Assembly (NCBI GenBank): GCA_947259245.1
Contig: CAMYLP010000006.1
Coordinates: forward strand, 1 to 35,954
From: an uncultured Patescibacteria group bacterium
GTDB lineage: Bacteria; Patescibacteriota; Minisyncoccia; Phycocordibacterales; UBA12088
Direction of reading: 5' to 3'
DNA length: 35,954 bases
Positions 18,823 to 29,051 of this stretch are shown here, in pieces. The notes under the pieces were generated by a model. That model ran no database searches, had not been told where the DNA came from, and saw only the letters and a program-made list of their open reading frames with translations. Made by a program: the position numbers and the translations under genes. Each line of letters begins with the position of its first letter. Within the stretch, counting starts at the first letter, position 1.

Positions 18823-19783
18823 ATAACGTATAGAGGTAGCCAAGCAGTACGTGCGCGACTTGTTCCATACTGTCTGCAGAGCACTTGTCGACCGTATCCT
18901 CTGTTGTGTGCCAGTATGGATACGTGGCATCTATGAGGAGCGTACTTGGTATACCGTGCTCAAGGAACGGGGTGTGATCGTCACGTATCGCAGACCCTGG
19001 ACGAAGCAAGAACGTATGTGGGTATCTCTGCTGCGCATATGTGAACAATTCAGAGGTGAGCTGTTTTGCTTCTCGAAGGGAGGAGCGTTCTGGTCGTATG
19101 TCAAGGTCCGCGTCGCATACCATGTCAATGATGATGGAAAATTCCGGGAGCGTACCATTGTACAGTTCACCCAGGTGTTCCACGAAGAATGTCGATCCGA
19201 TAGGGTACCATGTATCAAAATCGTGGGGCACAAACGGTTCCCCTTCCTCACCGTCAAAAAATACTATGTCGACGCCGAATGGCTGTGAGTGCAGTTCGGA
19301 ACTCAATGTGTCGATAATGCCCAAGAGAACGGCAACACCGGAGGCTCCGTCATTTGCACCGGGCACTATCGGGTCATCGGAGGTGTCCAGTATCTTGGTA
19401 TCGTAATGTGTGCCGAGAATGATTCTTCGAACTTCGTTCGGTTTGTACCGCCACACGACGTTCGCGAACGAGGTGGTTGCCCCCTCCCGATTTTCGTACG
19501 GTACCTCCTGCACCACAACGACTCCATTGCTGTCACGTAATGCTGCCTGCAGCCACGTATGCCACTTTTCGTAACCTTCTGTACCGTGCGCACGAGCCCC
19601 GAACGATACCTGCTCTTCCACACGTTCAAGGAGGAGGTCACCCGACAACGTGGGTACGACATCCACACTTTGTGTTGTGTCCGTAGGTGCACTGAACTGC
19701 GCACGGTCTACCCAAAACCACACTAGCGCCACGAAGAGCACCGCAAGCGCGATGACCAATGTATGGCGCGTGGTGCGCCTCAT
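18821..19783 (-). CDS. M28-family peptidase / glutaminyl-cyclase-like
   Basis: LGTHYDTK..., GANDGASGVAVLLGIIDTL, DIVFFDGEEGE, DDHTPFLEHGIPSTLLID. Confidence 0.87.
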   Translation of the reverse strand: MRRTTRHTLVIALAVLFVALVWFWVDRAQFSAPTDTTQSVDVVPTLSGDLLLERVEEQVSFGARAHGTEGYEKWHTWLQAALRDSNGVVVVQEVPYENREGATTSFANVVWRYKPNEVRRIILGTHYDTKILDTSDDPIVPGANDGASGVAVLLGIIDTLSSELHSQPFGVDIVFFDGEEGEPFVPHDFDTWYPIGSTFFVEHLGELYNGTLPEFSIIIDMVCDADLDIRPERSSLREAKQLTSELFTYAQQRYPHTFLLRPGSAIRDDHTPFLEHGIPSTLLIDATYPYWHTTEDTVDKCSADSMEQVAHVLLGYLYTL

Positions 19784-21339
19784 ATATCACTCCGTAGCAA
19801 CAATTCGGCCGTATACAACTCTATCGGTGCGAGTTCGTCGGTAAATGGTGGATGGCGCTGAAGCGCTTGCTTGTTAAACGGCACAAGGTGCGCCCAGAAC
19901 TGTGATACACCAGCATCATCGTGTGTACGAAGACCCTCTCTGGTTATCTCTTCGGTATCACCTTTGGTACCAACAAGTACGATGTTCTGCACGGTGGTCT
20001 TCTGCGCCGACTCGACCGCGAAGACGTATACTGCATCAAACACCTCCGCCATTGTTCTCATATGGGCACCGAGGAGAGACGGGGGTGTTTGGTCGAGCGC
20101 AGCTATGTAATTCCCCACATACATGCCACCATCACGCATGCGGTTGTAGACCAGCTGGTAGTGTTCACGCGTGCTGACATGCCACGGTACCGAGAAGTAC
20201 GTACTGTACATGTCAGCGAACACGAGATCGTACACGTTGTCACTTGTACGGACGAACTGGCGACCGTCGGCAACGTGAGTCTGTAATCGTTCATCACGGG
20301 GCATCAAGAAATAGTCGTACGCAACTTCATACAATTTGGGTTCGATATCGACTACGTCAATGATGGCTTCAGGGTACTGGTGGTACAGGCCTGTGGCAAC
20401 ACTTCCCGCACCTGCACCGAGGACCAGCGCACGTTCTAATTCATCGTCAAAGTACTCGTACAGTTGCCAATACTGCGCATACCCGAACAAGGGTTGCCCT
20501 CCCGGAACGCTTGTCGCAGAACTAAAGGACCTGTCGAGTAGCAGAACCCTCGCGGGTGTGCCGTACCAGGACATGTCTAACACGCTGATCTTTTCATACA
20601 AACCATCCTCACTGTACAACACCTCCGCGTTCGCGATGTTCAGAAAGCTGGGCATGTTGGTCTGCGCTGTCATTATACTTAACGTCACCCCCACGATGAG
20701 CGGAAAAATGGGCAGCACCTTTCTTTTTTTTTGGCAGGCCACAACACCAACGAGCCCAATGAGTGCGGTCACGCTGCCTAGTATTGTCATCGAGGTGCTG
20801 ACCCCGACGAACGGAACCAGATAAAAACCAGACAACAGTGAACCGGCAATACTACCGAACGTTGACCAGAAGAACACCTCGCCCGATATGGTGCCCACAC
20901 CCCTTTCACTCAGTTGCACCGAACGAAGCTTGATGACAAATGGCGACAGGAGGCCAAAGATGAATGCCGGAACGAAAAAGAGTACGACCGCAGCAATGAG
21001 TGGACCGTACGTGATAGGAAACACCGTGGCCATGAGCGGCAACAACAGCGTCCCCAACGCGTGCACGATCAAGACAGCGATGCCGCTCCAGAGTACCAGT
21101 GTAAAGAAGAAACCCTGTTCCGGCCGTTTGTCCGCCAATCGTCCACCGTACCAGTACCCTACTGAGAGTGCGGCGAGTATTACGCTAATGATGCTTGAGA
21201 ATGAAAATATGGTATTTCCAAAAAAAGGGGCGAGTATGCGCACTGCCAAAATCTCCACGGCCAGTACGACCAAGCCGGTAGCAAAGACAACAAACAGCAA
21301 CACATCGCGTCTCAGCACTGTCTGTACACGCTTGAGCAT
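19780..21339 (-). CDS. Fused membrane / spermidine-synthase-like protein
   Basis: N-terminal multi-TM, C-terminal ALVLGAGAGSVATGLYHQYPEAIIDVVDIEPKL...DLVFADMYSTYFSVPWHV; ATGA overlap with the M28 gene. Confidence 0.85.
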   Translation of the reverse strand: MLKRVQTVLRRDVLLFVVFATGLVVLAVEILAVRILAPFFGNTIFSFSSIISVILAALSVGYWYGGRLADKRPEQGFFFTLVLWSGIAVLIVHALGTLLLPLMATVFPITYGPLIAAVVLFFVPAFIFGLLSPFVIKLRSVQLSERGVGTISGEVFFWSTFGSIAGSLLSGFYLVPFVGVSTSMTILGSVTALIGLVGVVACQKKRKVLPIFPLIVGVTLSIMTAQTNMPSFLNIANAEVLYSEDGLYEKISVLDMSWYGTPARVLLLDRSFSSATSVPGGQPLFGYAQYWQLYEYFDDELERALVLGAGAGSVATGLYHQYPEAIIDVVDIEPKLYEVAYDYFLMPRDERLQTHVADGRQFVRTSDNVYDLVFADMYSTYFSVPWHVSTREHYQLVYNRMRDGGMYVGNYIAALDQTPPSLLGAHMRTMAEVFDAVYVFAVESAQKTTVQNIVLVGTKGDTEEITREGLRTHDDAGVSQFWAHLVPFNKQALQRHPPFTDELAPIELYTAELLLRSDI

Positions 21340-21422
21340 AGAGAGACTATACCACGGAAGTACCCGGACTATGTATGTTGCGGGACTCCTCGGATGGTTC
21401 CCATCCATCCTGGTAAATCATT

Positions 21423-21440
21423 GCGGAGAGGGAGGGATTC
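21423..21440. repeat. 18-bp copy of the tRNA-Ser 3' end
   Basis: gcggagagggagggattc identical to 21567-21584. Confidence 0.95.
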
Positions 21441-21518
21441 ACTACAGCACTGTTTTCATACTCGTGTTGCTCGTTGAAAACATGTGCTCTAGCACCTTGC
21501 TTCTCATCCCGCACCTAG

Positions 21519-21565
21519 TGTGATACATAGACCGTACACTGGTCGTGCGCGGTCTATGTATCACA
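21519..21565. repeat. Perfect 16-bp inverted repeat tgtgatacatagaccg...cggtctatgtatcaca
   Basis: Direct reading; just downstream of tRNA-Ser (minus direction). Confidence 0.9.
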
Positions 21566-21567
21566 AG

Positions 21568-21654
21568 CGGAGAGGGAGGGATTCGAACCCTCGAAGGGCC
21601 TAGACCCTTACTCGCGTTCCAGGCGAGCGCCTTCGACCACTCAGCCACCTCTCC
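21568..21654 (-). tRNA. tRNA-Ser (GGA)
   Basis: Minus strand ggagagg...cctctcc acceptor, ctcgc-ctGGAac-gcgag anticodon arm, long variable arm. Confidence 0.95.
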
Positions 21655-21751
21655 ATGTTATGCAATTGTCTCCAAGGCCATCATACTCAACAGAGCTTTC
21701 GACTATTAAACACTAATTCGAAATAGTCGCGTTGCTCCTTTTCTCATTGAG

Positions 21752-21769
21752 CACTCAGCCACCTCTCCA
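21752..21769. repeat. 18-bp copy of the tRNA-Ser 5' end
   Basis: cactcagccacctctcca identical to 21638-21655. Confidence 0.95.
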
Positions 21770-21809
21770 GTGGCAAACACTATAGCATAGATGGTATACC
21801 CACTTAAGT

Positions 21810-22718
21810 CTACGATCGAATGGTTGTAGACCCCATTAGGGCGGCGACACGCTGTTGTGTAGGGGGGTGGGTAGAAAACATGTTGTTCAGTTTGTTGCTC
21901 AGCTTGTTCTTCTCACTACCAAACGGATTTGCAATGAACAAATGCGATGTGGCGTGACTGACACGTTGCATGCCACGCGAGGAAGCTTGTATCTTGACGA
22001 GTGCATTTGCCAACCCTTCTGGATAGCGGGTTAGGAGCGCGCCGGAGGCATCCGCCAGAAATTCCCTCTTGCGTGACACTGCGAGTTGCATGAGCTTAGC
22101 AACCACCGGGGAAAGCACGATGGCAACGATACCTACGACAAGCACTGCGGGATGCACGTTTCTGTCCCTACCACCAGCACCGTACATGAACATGCGCAGG
22201 AAAATGTCGGAAACAATAGCAATAAACCCAACTAACGTTACCGCCACCGTAGAGACAAGCATGTCTCTGTTCCCAATATGTGAAAGTTCATGTGCGATGA
22301 CACCTTCAAGTTCCGTACGATCGAGCACGTCCATAAGCCCTGTTGTTACCGCGACGAGCGCGTGTTCAGCATCGCGTCCCGTCGCGAAGGCGTTCGGTGC
22401 CGGATCATTCATAATATAGACACGGGGTTTGGGGAGCCCGGCCGTTATGGCGAGGTTTTCAACCATGCGATGTAGCTCGCGATACTGGTCGTTGTCTGCA
22501 GGCACTGCACCGGTAAGGCGCACCACCATTTTATCGGAGTTCCAATAGCTGAATATATTCGTCGCGATCGCAATGAGTACGGATATGTAGAGAATTATAG
22601 GATTGTCGAGATACCAGCTGAAGGCCCAGCCAACACATATCACTATGAGCAAGAACACGGACATAATCAACCACGTTCTATGTACATTTTTGCTCTCTTC
22701 CGTGTATAGAGTCGCCAT
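21810..22718 (-). CDS. htpX: Protease HtpX (M48)
   Basis: VIAHELSHIGNRDMLVSTVAVTLVG, SRKREFLADASGALLTRYPEGLANAL. Confidence 0.92.
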   Translation of the reverse strand: MATLYTEESKNVHRTWLIMSVFLLIVICVGWAFSWYLDNPIILYISVLIAIATNIFSYWNSDKMVVRLTGAVPADNDQYRELHRMVENLAITAGLPKPRVYIMNDPAPNAFATGRDAEHALVAVTTGLMDVLDRTELEGVIAHELSHIGNRDMLVSTVAVTLVGFIAIVSDIFLRMFMYGAGGRDRNVHPAVLVVGIVAIVLSPVVAKLMQLAVSRKREFLADASGALLTRYPEGLANALVKIQASSRGMQRVSHATSHLFIANPFGSEKNKLSNKLNNMFSTHPPTQQRVAALMGSTTIRS

Positions 22719-22719
22719 A

Positions 22720-23184
22720 CTAAAGCGTAAATGCTGTAGCAACGTTTATCAGCAGGCCGGCGAGGACAATGGCGAGGACAAGTGCCACAAGGCCGTACGC
22801 TATGCTCTTACTGATGTGGTGCCCCATTCCCGGATCATCCTGTTCATCACGAACCCCCGGTGCCAGTTTGTGCAACACTATCATGCGAACAGTCGCAAAT
22901 GTTGCCACGAATACAACTGACGTTATGATACCCACAACGACAAGTGCGAGCAGATTGCCGGGTTGTACCCACATGAGAATAGAGAGCGCAAGGAAGCCTG
23001 TCGTGAAAATGAACGACAGAATGAAGATGACGACATGCCACCATGTCCTGCGTTTTAGCTCTTGGGACCGCACACGCGTGCGCTCACGCACTGTATCAGC
23101 CACGCCGACCGTGCCTTCTCTCGTACTCGTTGCCTCCTGCATGAGGCGGTGTGAATTTATGGTAACGCGCGCCTCCTCGCCCAT
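22720..23184 (-). CDS. Hypothetical membrane protein
   Basis: 154-aa ORF with several TM segments, tightly packed in the minus-strand cluster. Confidence 0.65.
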   Translation of the reverse strand: MGEEARVTINSHRLMQEATSTREGTVGVADTVRERTRVRSQELKRRTWWHVVIFILSFIFTTGFLALSILMWVQPGNLLALVVVGIITSVVFVATFATVRMIVLHKLAPGVRDEQDDPGMGHHISKSIAYGLVALVLAIVLAGLLINVATAFTL

Positions 23185-23191
23185 ATTTTTC

Positions 23192-23644
23192 CTACTTACT
23201 CTTGGTTGACGGTGGTGCTACCGGTTCAGCCTCGGCTGTTACACCACCAGTATCTTCGTCAGGGATGGTTAGCCGCACCACGGTCTTAGCTTTCTCGTTT
23301 GTCACGTACGCACTATCTGAGGACCATACGAGGAAGTACTTTTTTTCAAAGCGCCCGCGTTTGTGGACGTGTCGTTCGAGCGCATCCGCTATTTCAAGTT
23401 CGGTGATGCCTCGCCGTGACTTAATGTACTCTAGGACGGTCACAATGTCTGCAAGTTCATCAATGAGTTCCTGACGTGATGTTGTCTCTGGCAGGGCGCT
23501 CGCTTCCTCTTCAACCTTTTTCAGCAACTCGATATCGAACTCCTCGTCCGTGAGCTCACGTACTTCACACTCTTTACCCTTTTTGCGAATGATGTCCGGA
23601 ACATTATCCCAAATCAGTTTGTTGTAGTAAATTCGCTCTGACAT
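23192..23644 (-). CDS. MazG-like NTP pyrophosphohydrolase superfamily protein
   Basis: YNKLIWDNVPDIIRKKG...LLKKVEEEASAL...ELIDELADIVTVLEYI. Confidence 0.75.
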   Translation of the reverse strand: MSERIYYNKLIWDNVPDIIRKKGKECEVRELTDEEFDIELLKKVEEEASALPETTSRQELIDELADIVTVLEYIKSRRGITELEIADALERHVHKRGRFEKKYFLVWSSDSAYVTNEKAKTVVRLTIPDEDTGGVTAEAEPVAPPSTKSK

Positions 23645-23645
23645 A

Positions 23646-24230
23646 CTAGAACTCGACTTTTACTGGATCCTTCGCCTGCTGCTCGTCTTCATCAAGCTCG
23701 AAGAATTCATACTTCTGGAAATTAAACATCTTGCCAATGATATTCCCGGGGAACTGTTCAAGTCCTGTGTTGAGATCACGCACGTTACCGTTGTAAAAGC
23801 GGCGTGCTGCCTGGATCTTGTTCTCCGTGTCAGAAAGTTCACGTTGCAGTTCAAGGAAGTTCTCGTTTGCCTTGAGATCAGGGTAGTTCTCAGCAACAGC
23901 AAGCAGCCTGCCAAGCGCGGACTCAAGTCCCAGCTCCGCCGCTTCGAACGCCTGAATTTGTTCGGGCGTTACATTGGATGGATCTATCTCCACAGAGGTT
24001 GCTTTTGCGCGCGCCTCAGTGACCGCGTCGAGGGTTTCCCGCTCGTGTGAAGCGTACCCCTTAACAGTTTCTACAAGATTTGGTATGAGATCATAGCGTC
24101 GCTTCAGTTGCACGTCGATGTCAGCCCATGCTTCCTTTGTACGATTAACGAGCGCTACAAAGCGGTTGTACATTATTATGCCCCAGAGGAGCACGACAAC
24201 GACAATGCCAAGTATGATGTATCCGAACAT
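23646..24230 (-). CDS. LemA family protein
   Basis: YNRFVALVNRTKEAWADIDVQLKRRYDLIPNLVETVKGYASHERETL; NGNVRDLNTGLEQFPGNIIGKMFNF. Confidence 0.93.
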   Translation of the reverse strand: MFGYIILGIVVVVLLWGIIMYNRFVALVNRTKEAWADIDVQLKRRYDLIPNLVETVKGYASHERETLDAVTEARAKATSVEIDPSNVTPEQIQAFEAAELGLESALGRLLAVAENYPDLKANENFLELQRELSDTENKIQAARRFYNGNVRDLNTGLEQFPGNIIGKMFNFQKYEFFELDEDEQQAKDPVKVEF

Positions 24231-24416
24231 AATAGTGTTACATAATGAAAATAGCCCTTCTAAGGATGGGGCTAGTATACCACAGGTCCATTCGCTGCGC
24301 CCATAAATCTGTAGGTTGTCGCATTCTCAGATCCAAATTCGTCCAGTTGACACGCTGAACAGCGCATTCTATAGTGGTCTCGGACACAAAAATGCATACT
24401 TGAGGAGATTGGTGAG

Positions 24417-24683
24417 ATGGCTGAAACATTCACACTTGAAGTTCCGTTGCATCGACGACAGCAGTTTAAAGACGACTGGCGTATCATTTCATTTAACAAG
24501 TTCCCCGAACAGTGGCCTACCGTAGGTGTCAGGTACGAACGCATGGATACATCTATGAGGGTACAGATTCGTGTCAACAACAGCGACGCTGCAGCATCCA
24601 TACGAGAGGGACTCTTCGGTCCGAGGGGTTACATGACAGTACAGGGGTGGGAGCTTACAATGCCAGCTGAGACAGCTGCATAA
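24417..24683 (+). CDS. Hypothetical protein (88 aa)
   Basis: RBS-like tgaggagattggtgag upstream, strong terminator downstream. Confidence 0.6.
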   Translation: MAETFTLEVPLHRRQQFKDDWRIISFNKFPEQWPTVGVRYERMDTSMRVQIRVNNSDAAASIREGLFGPRGYMTVQGWELTMPAETAA

Positions 24684-24701
24684 CATCGAGTTGAGAATCA
24701 C

Positions 24702-24732
24702 TAAAAAAGCCGGCTTAGTTAGCCGGCTTTTC
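24702..24732. terminator. Terminator aaaaaagccggct-tagtt-agccggctttt
   Basis: Strong GC stem with A/T flanks between convergent genes. Confidence 0.85.
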
Positions 24733-24749
24733 TTATGTGTGACTGCTCT

Positions 24750-26426
24750 CTACATCATGCCTCCCATGCCTCCCATACCACCCATACCTCCCATACCACC
24801 CATGTCAGGTGCAGCGGGTGCTGGTGTGTCCTCAACCTCCTCAGCAACAGCTGCCTCGGTTGTAAGAAGTATTGCAGCTGCGCTTGCAGCATTTTGTACT
24901 CCCGAACGTGTAACCTTGACCGGGTCGATGATGCCCTTCTTGTACATTTCGACATAGTCGCCCGTGGTGGCATCAAAACCGAGGTCACCCTTGTCCGTCG
25001 CGACCTTGTTCACAACCACCATCGCGCCATCCTCGCGACCGGCATTGTAGGCGATACGGTACAGTGGCATCAGCAGTGCCTTGAGCATGATCTCGTACCC
25101 GACGCCAAACTCATGGTCCTTCTTCTTTTTGTCGACAAGCTTGTCCTGAAGACGGTTTGCGATCTTGGCAAGTGCGGTACCGCCTCCTGGTACGATACCC
25201 TCTTCAATGGCCGCCTTGGTAGCATTTACGGCATCCTCGATCTTCAGCTTCAAGTACTTCATCTCGGTTTCAGTAGCCGCGCCAACACGTATGACCGCAA
25301 CACCACCTGACAATTTTGCAATTCGCTCCTCGATCTTCTCCTTGTCAAACTTGCTATCGGTGTTTTCGAGCTGCTTTTTGAGTGAATTGACGCGTTCGTC
25401 AATTGCATCGGCTGTACCCTTCCCTCCGATGATGAGTGTTGCATCCTTGCTGGCGACAACCCGCGCTGCCTTGCCCAAGTGCGCTACGTCAGTCTTCTCC
25501 AGCGTAAGTCCAAGCTCTTCGGTGACAACCTGAGCACCAACCATGGTCGCGATATCCTGAAGCATATCCTTCTTACGATCACCATACCCCGGCGCCTTTA
25601 CCACGAGCACGTTAAAGGCCCCGCGCAGCTTGTTGACGACGAACGTCGCAAGTGCTTCACCATCACAGTCGTCTGCGATGATGACGAGATCTTTACTGCC
25701 GGTCTGCGCGAGCCGCTCGAGGAGTGGCAGTATGTCCTTCACGGTTGAGACCTTCTTGTCCGTGATGAGCACGTGTACATCCTTGTACTCCGCTTCCATA
25801 CGCTCACTGTTGGTGATCATGTACGGTGAGACGTATCCCCGATCAAACTCGAGTCCTTCCACAACGTCACTTTCTATACCGAGTGACTGACTTTCTTCAA
25901 CGGTAACCACACCATCCTTGCCCACCTTCTCAATGGTTTCTGCAATGACCGTGCCGAGCTCTTCACTTTCTGCGCTGATGGTGGCAACCTGCTGTATCTC
26001 TTCGTTGCTTTTCACGTCCTTGCTGATATCTTTCAGTTCCTGAACAACATCCTTCATTGCCTCGTCGATGCCCTTGCGCACCTGCATTGCATTGGCGCCG
26101 AGCGCGGTGCGGCGCATACCTTCGTTCACTATCGCCTGTGTGAGAACAACGGCTGTCGTGGTGCCGTCACCAGCCATATCGTTGGTTTTGCTTGCCACCT
26201 CTTTCACGATCTCCGCTCCCATGTTTTGGAATTTATCCTTCAAACTGATTTCCTTCGCGATCGAAACGCCGTCATTGGTAATGGTCGGACCACCATAGCC
26301 CTTGTCAAACGCGACATTACGGCCCCGCGGCCCTATGGTCACACGTACGGCGTTTGCCACGGCGTCCACGCCTTCCTTCAGTGCTTTACGGACGTCTTCT
26401 TCGTATATGATTTTTTTTGATGCCAT
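24750..26426 (-). CDS. groEL: Chaperonin GroEL
   Basis: VTIGPRGRNVAFDKGYGGPTITNDGVSIAKEI, AGDGTTTAVVLTQAI, C-terminal GGM repeat. Confidence 0.97.
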   Translation of the reverse strand: MASKKIIYEEDVRKALKEGVDAVANAVRVTIGPRGRNVAFDKGYGGPTITNDGVSIAKEISLKDKFQNMGAEIVKEVASKTNDMAGDGTTTAVVLTQAIVNEGMRRTALGANAMQVRKGIDEAMKDVVQELKDISKDVKSNEEIQQVATISAESEELGTVIAETIEKVGKDGVVTVEESQSLGIESDVVEGLEFDRGYVSPYMITNSERMEAEYKDVHVLITDKKVSTVKDILPLLERLAQTGSKDLVIIADDCDGEALATFVVNKLRGAFNVLVVKAPGYGDRKKDMLQDIATMVGAQVVTEELGLTLEKTDVAHLGKAARVVASKDATLIIGGKGTADAIDERVNSLKKQLENTDSKFDKEKIEERIAKLSGGVAVIRVGAATETEMKYLKLKIEDAVNATKAAIEEGIVPGGGTALAKIANRLQDKLVDKKKKDHEFGVGYEIMLKALLMPLYRIAYNAGREDGAMVVVNKVATDKGDLGFDATTGDYVEMYKKGIIDPVKVTRSGVQNAASAAAILLTTEAAVAEEVEDTPAPAAPDMGGMGGMGGMGGMGGMM

Positions 26427-26468
26427 AAGTTATTGTTCAACTATACCTATAAATGTGCTGTGACGTAC

Positions 26469-26792
26469 CTACTCTTCGATGACTGCCGAAATATTCGACT
26501 CTGAAACAAGATAGTAGTTGACGCCCTGGTACTCTACCTTGTCACCCCACTGGAATATGACCGTATCGCCCACGGCTACCGACAGTGGTATTCGCTTATC
26601 TCCGTCCTCGTCCCAACGACCCGGTCCTACCGCAACAACCTCGCCGCGATCTGCCTTTTCACGATCCACCGTTTCAGGAATAATGATGCCAGAGGGTGAT
26701 TTGGAACCTAGCTCCTCGTCTGTTAGTGGCCGTATGAGTACCTTGTCCCCCAAAGGCCGTAGGTTCACTGATGATGATTTGCTCGTTACCAT
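26469..26792 (-). CDS. groES: Co-chaperonin GroES
   Basis: LRPLGDKVLIRPLTDEELGSKSPSGIIIPETVDREKADRGEVVAVGPG. Confidence 0.94.
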   Translation of the reverse strand: MVTSKSSSVNLRPLGDKVLIRPLTDEELGSKSPSGIIIPETVDREKADRGEVVAVGPGRWDEDGDKRIPLSVAVGDTVIFQWGDKVEYQGVNYYLVSESNISAVIEE

Positions 26793-26926
26793 ATAGTGTA
26801 CGTAATTAGCGCGTAAATATGCTGCATCATGTCGCAGCAAAAAGCGCGATAAGTATACAGCAGTGGTTTGTACTACGTCAACAGCATCACTTGTCCGTGA
26901 CACATTTTCAGTGTACTATCACATCC

Positions 26927-27157
26927 ATGTCATTTATTGTTTCAATACTACCGTACATACAGATTCTTCTCGCAGTTTTGCTGATAGGTGCAATTCTGTT
27001 GCAAGCTCGGGGCTCCTCAGTGGGGGGAGCGTTTGGTGGCAGTGACATGGGTACTACATTCTATACCCGTCGTGGCGCAGAAAAGGTTCTGTTTCATGCC
27101 ACCATCGTACTTGGTATTCTTTTTGCGCTTTCGTCGTTCATCACGCTCTTTATATAG
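26927..27157 (+). CDS. secG: Preprotein translocase subunit SecG
   Basis: Two TM helices around ILLQARGSSVGGAFGGSDMGTTFYTRRGAEKVLFHATIVLGILF. Confidence 0.88.
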   Translation: MSFIVSILPYIQILLAVLLIGAILLQARGSSVGGAFGGSDMGTTFYTRRGAEKVLFHATIVLGILFALSSFITLFI

Positions 27158-27190
27158 TGCGTCGTGACGTTGTTCACCGAGCACCCTCCT

Positions 27191-28996
27191 ATGGATCAAA
27201 CTACGTACACACAGCACGCGCGCGAGAAGCGCGGAAGCTACCTTACCGACATGCTTCTCGACCTTAGTCCGTTTGAGCGCCTCCTCGCATTTATACTGCT
27301 TGTGATCGTCGTTGTAAGTGGTACAGCCCTCTTGTACCGTCTTGACGAGGGCGCTCGAGTTGAAACACCTCGCTCAGGGGGTGTACATCGTGAAGGTATC
27401 GCCGGTACACCCCGCTTTGTGAATCCGCTATTGGCGATCAGCGAGGCAGACAAGGATCTGGCAACGCTAGTGTACGCGGGTCTCATGACGCGCGACGCGC
27501 AAGGTACTCTCGTTCCTGAACTCACGCAGTCATACTCATTGTCCGAAGATGGAAGGATCTATACCTTCACGCTACGTGAAGACCTTGTATTCCATGATGG
27601 AACACCCGTCACTAGCGAAGACGTGGTATTCACTGTCGAGCTGGCAGCAAACGCTGCGGTCAAGAGTCCCGTGCTCGCAAACTGGACAAATGTCGCGGTC
27701 GAGGCGCTCGACACCTATACACTGACCTTTACCCTTCCGGAACCGTACATGCCGTTCCTTGAAAATACGACGCTCGGGATACTCCCGAAGCATATCTGGA
27801 ATGAACTCTCTCCTGAGGAGTTTCAGTTCAGCCAGTTTAACATGACGCCTGTGGGAGCGGGTCCGTACAAGGTCGAGCAGGTCGTCCGAGATCGCTCTGG
27901 TATTCCTGAACAATACGAGCTCTCCGCCTTTGAGGAGTATGCTCTTGGAGCTCCACATATTGCTACGTTCGTTTTTGTTCTATACGACACGTTGCAGGAG
28001 GCGATGGAGGAGTATGTGAGCGGTAATCTCGACGCGGTGGGCGGGATTTCTCCCTCGTACCTTCCAATGTTGCAGGAGGTTGAAGGCGAGGTTGACACCG
28101 CCGTGTACCGTACTCCACTGCTCCGCACGTTCGGTGTATTTTTCAACCACAATAAGCAACCACTCTTCTTGCGTGATGAAGTACGGCATGCGCTCGACGT
28201 GGCGACGCCTCGTCATGCGCTTGTGGGCGAGATCTTGAAGGGGTACGGTACCGTACTTGAATCTCCGCTGCCTGCTCATACTCAATCGGTCATACAGAGC
28301 CGTTCAACCTCAAGTGTTGAAACTGTCTCTGATGATAGTCAGAGCACAAACACGGCGGATCCCAACAGTATCGCCCGAGCACAGGCAATACTTGAGGATG
28401 CAGGATGGACACGTAACGAAGGTGCTGATGTGTATGAGTTGGAAACGGACGAAGAGACGGTGCGACTTAGTTTTGCACTTTCAACCGTGAATGTACCGGA
28501 GTTGGTCGCGGCTGTTGAGCTCTTGGCCGAACGATGGCGCTCTGTCGGAGCGGAGGTCGATATACAGGTCTACGACCAGCTTGACCTCGTGCAGTCTGTG
28601 ATCCGACCCCGTCGCTTCGAAGCCCTCCTCTTCGGCATGATTCATGGCCACGAACTTGACCTCTATGCCTTTTGGCACAGTTCTCAGAGGAACGACCCAG
28701 GACGAAACGTGGCGCAGTATGCGGACATAGAAACGGACGCTATTCTTGAGCAGTTACGCACAGAGCAGGATCTCCAGACACGTCTTGAACTGTACGAGGA
28801 GTTTGCGACACGTGTGTCTGACCAACATGCCGCGATCTTCCTCTATACGCCCGATTACATATACGTGGTGTCAAAGAACATCAATAATGTCGCGCTTCAT
28901 CCGCTGGCTGGTCGCGAGGAACGATTTGACGTAGTACATACGTGGTACGTGGACACGAATGAGCTCTGGCCTTTTGTGCGAGATATACTTGACTAG
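27191..28996 (+). CDS. ABC transporter substrate-binding protein, family 5 (OppA/DppA-like)
   Basis: LVPELTQSYSLSEDGRIYTFTLREDLVFHDGTPVTSEDVVFTVE; N-terminal membrane anchor. Start could be 27164. Confidence 0.9.
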   Translation: MDQTTYTQHAREKRGSYLTDMLLDLSPFERLLAFILLVIVVVSGTALLYRLDEGARVETPRSGGVHREGIAGTPRFVNPLLAISEADKDLATLVYAGLMTRDAQGTLVPELTQSYSLSEDGRIYTFTLREDLVFHDGTPVTSEDVVFTVELAANAAVKSPVLANWTNVAVEALDTYTLTFTLPEPYMPFLENTTLGILPKHIWNELSPEEFQFSQFNMTPVGAGPYKVEQVVRDRSGIPEQYELSAFEEYALGAPHIATFVFVLYDTLQEAMEEYVSGNLDAVGGISPSYLPMLQEVEGEVDTAVYRTPLLRTFGVFFNHNKQPLFLRDEVRHALDVATPRHALVGEILKGYGTVLESPLPAHTQSVIQSRSTSSVETVSDDSQSTNTADPNSIARAQAILEDAGWTRNEGADVYELETDEETVRLSFALSTVNVPELVAAVELLAERWRSVGAEVDIQVYDQLDLVQSVIRPRRFEALLFGMIHGHELDLYAFWHSSQRNDPGRNVAQYADIETDAILEQLRTEQDLQTRLELYEEFATRVSDQHAAIFLYTPDYIYVVSKNINNVALHPLAGREERFDVVHTWYVDTNELWPFVRDILD

Positions 28997-29051
28997 CGTG
29001 TTTGTGCATAGTGCGCTACACTCACCCGAGGTACATAAGGAGGAGAACATC

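Noticed and set aside
21752-21769. A second intact tRNA-Ser
   Set aside because: Only the first ~18 nt match; no anticodon or T-arm follows, so it is a fragment, not a gene.
24763-24806. Tandem cataccacccatacctccc repeats
   Set aside because: These are the codons of the GroEL C-terminal GGM tail, not an independent repeat element.
26793-26926. Possible CIRCE/HrcA operator upstream of groES
   Set aside because: No TTAGCACTC-N9-GAGTGCTAA-like inverted repeat could be found in the groES/secG intergenic region.
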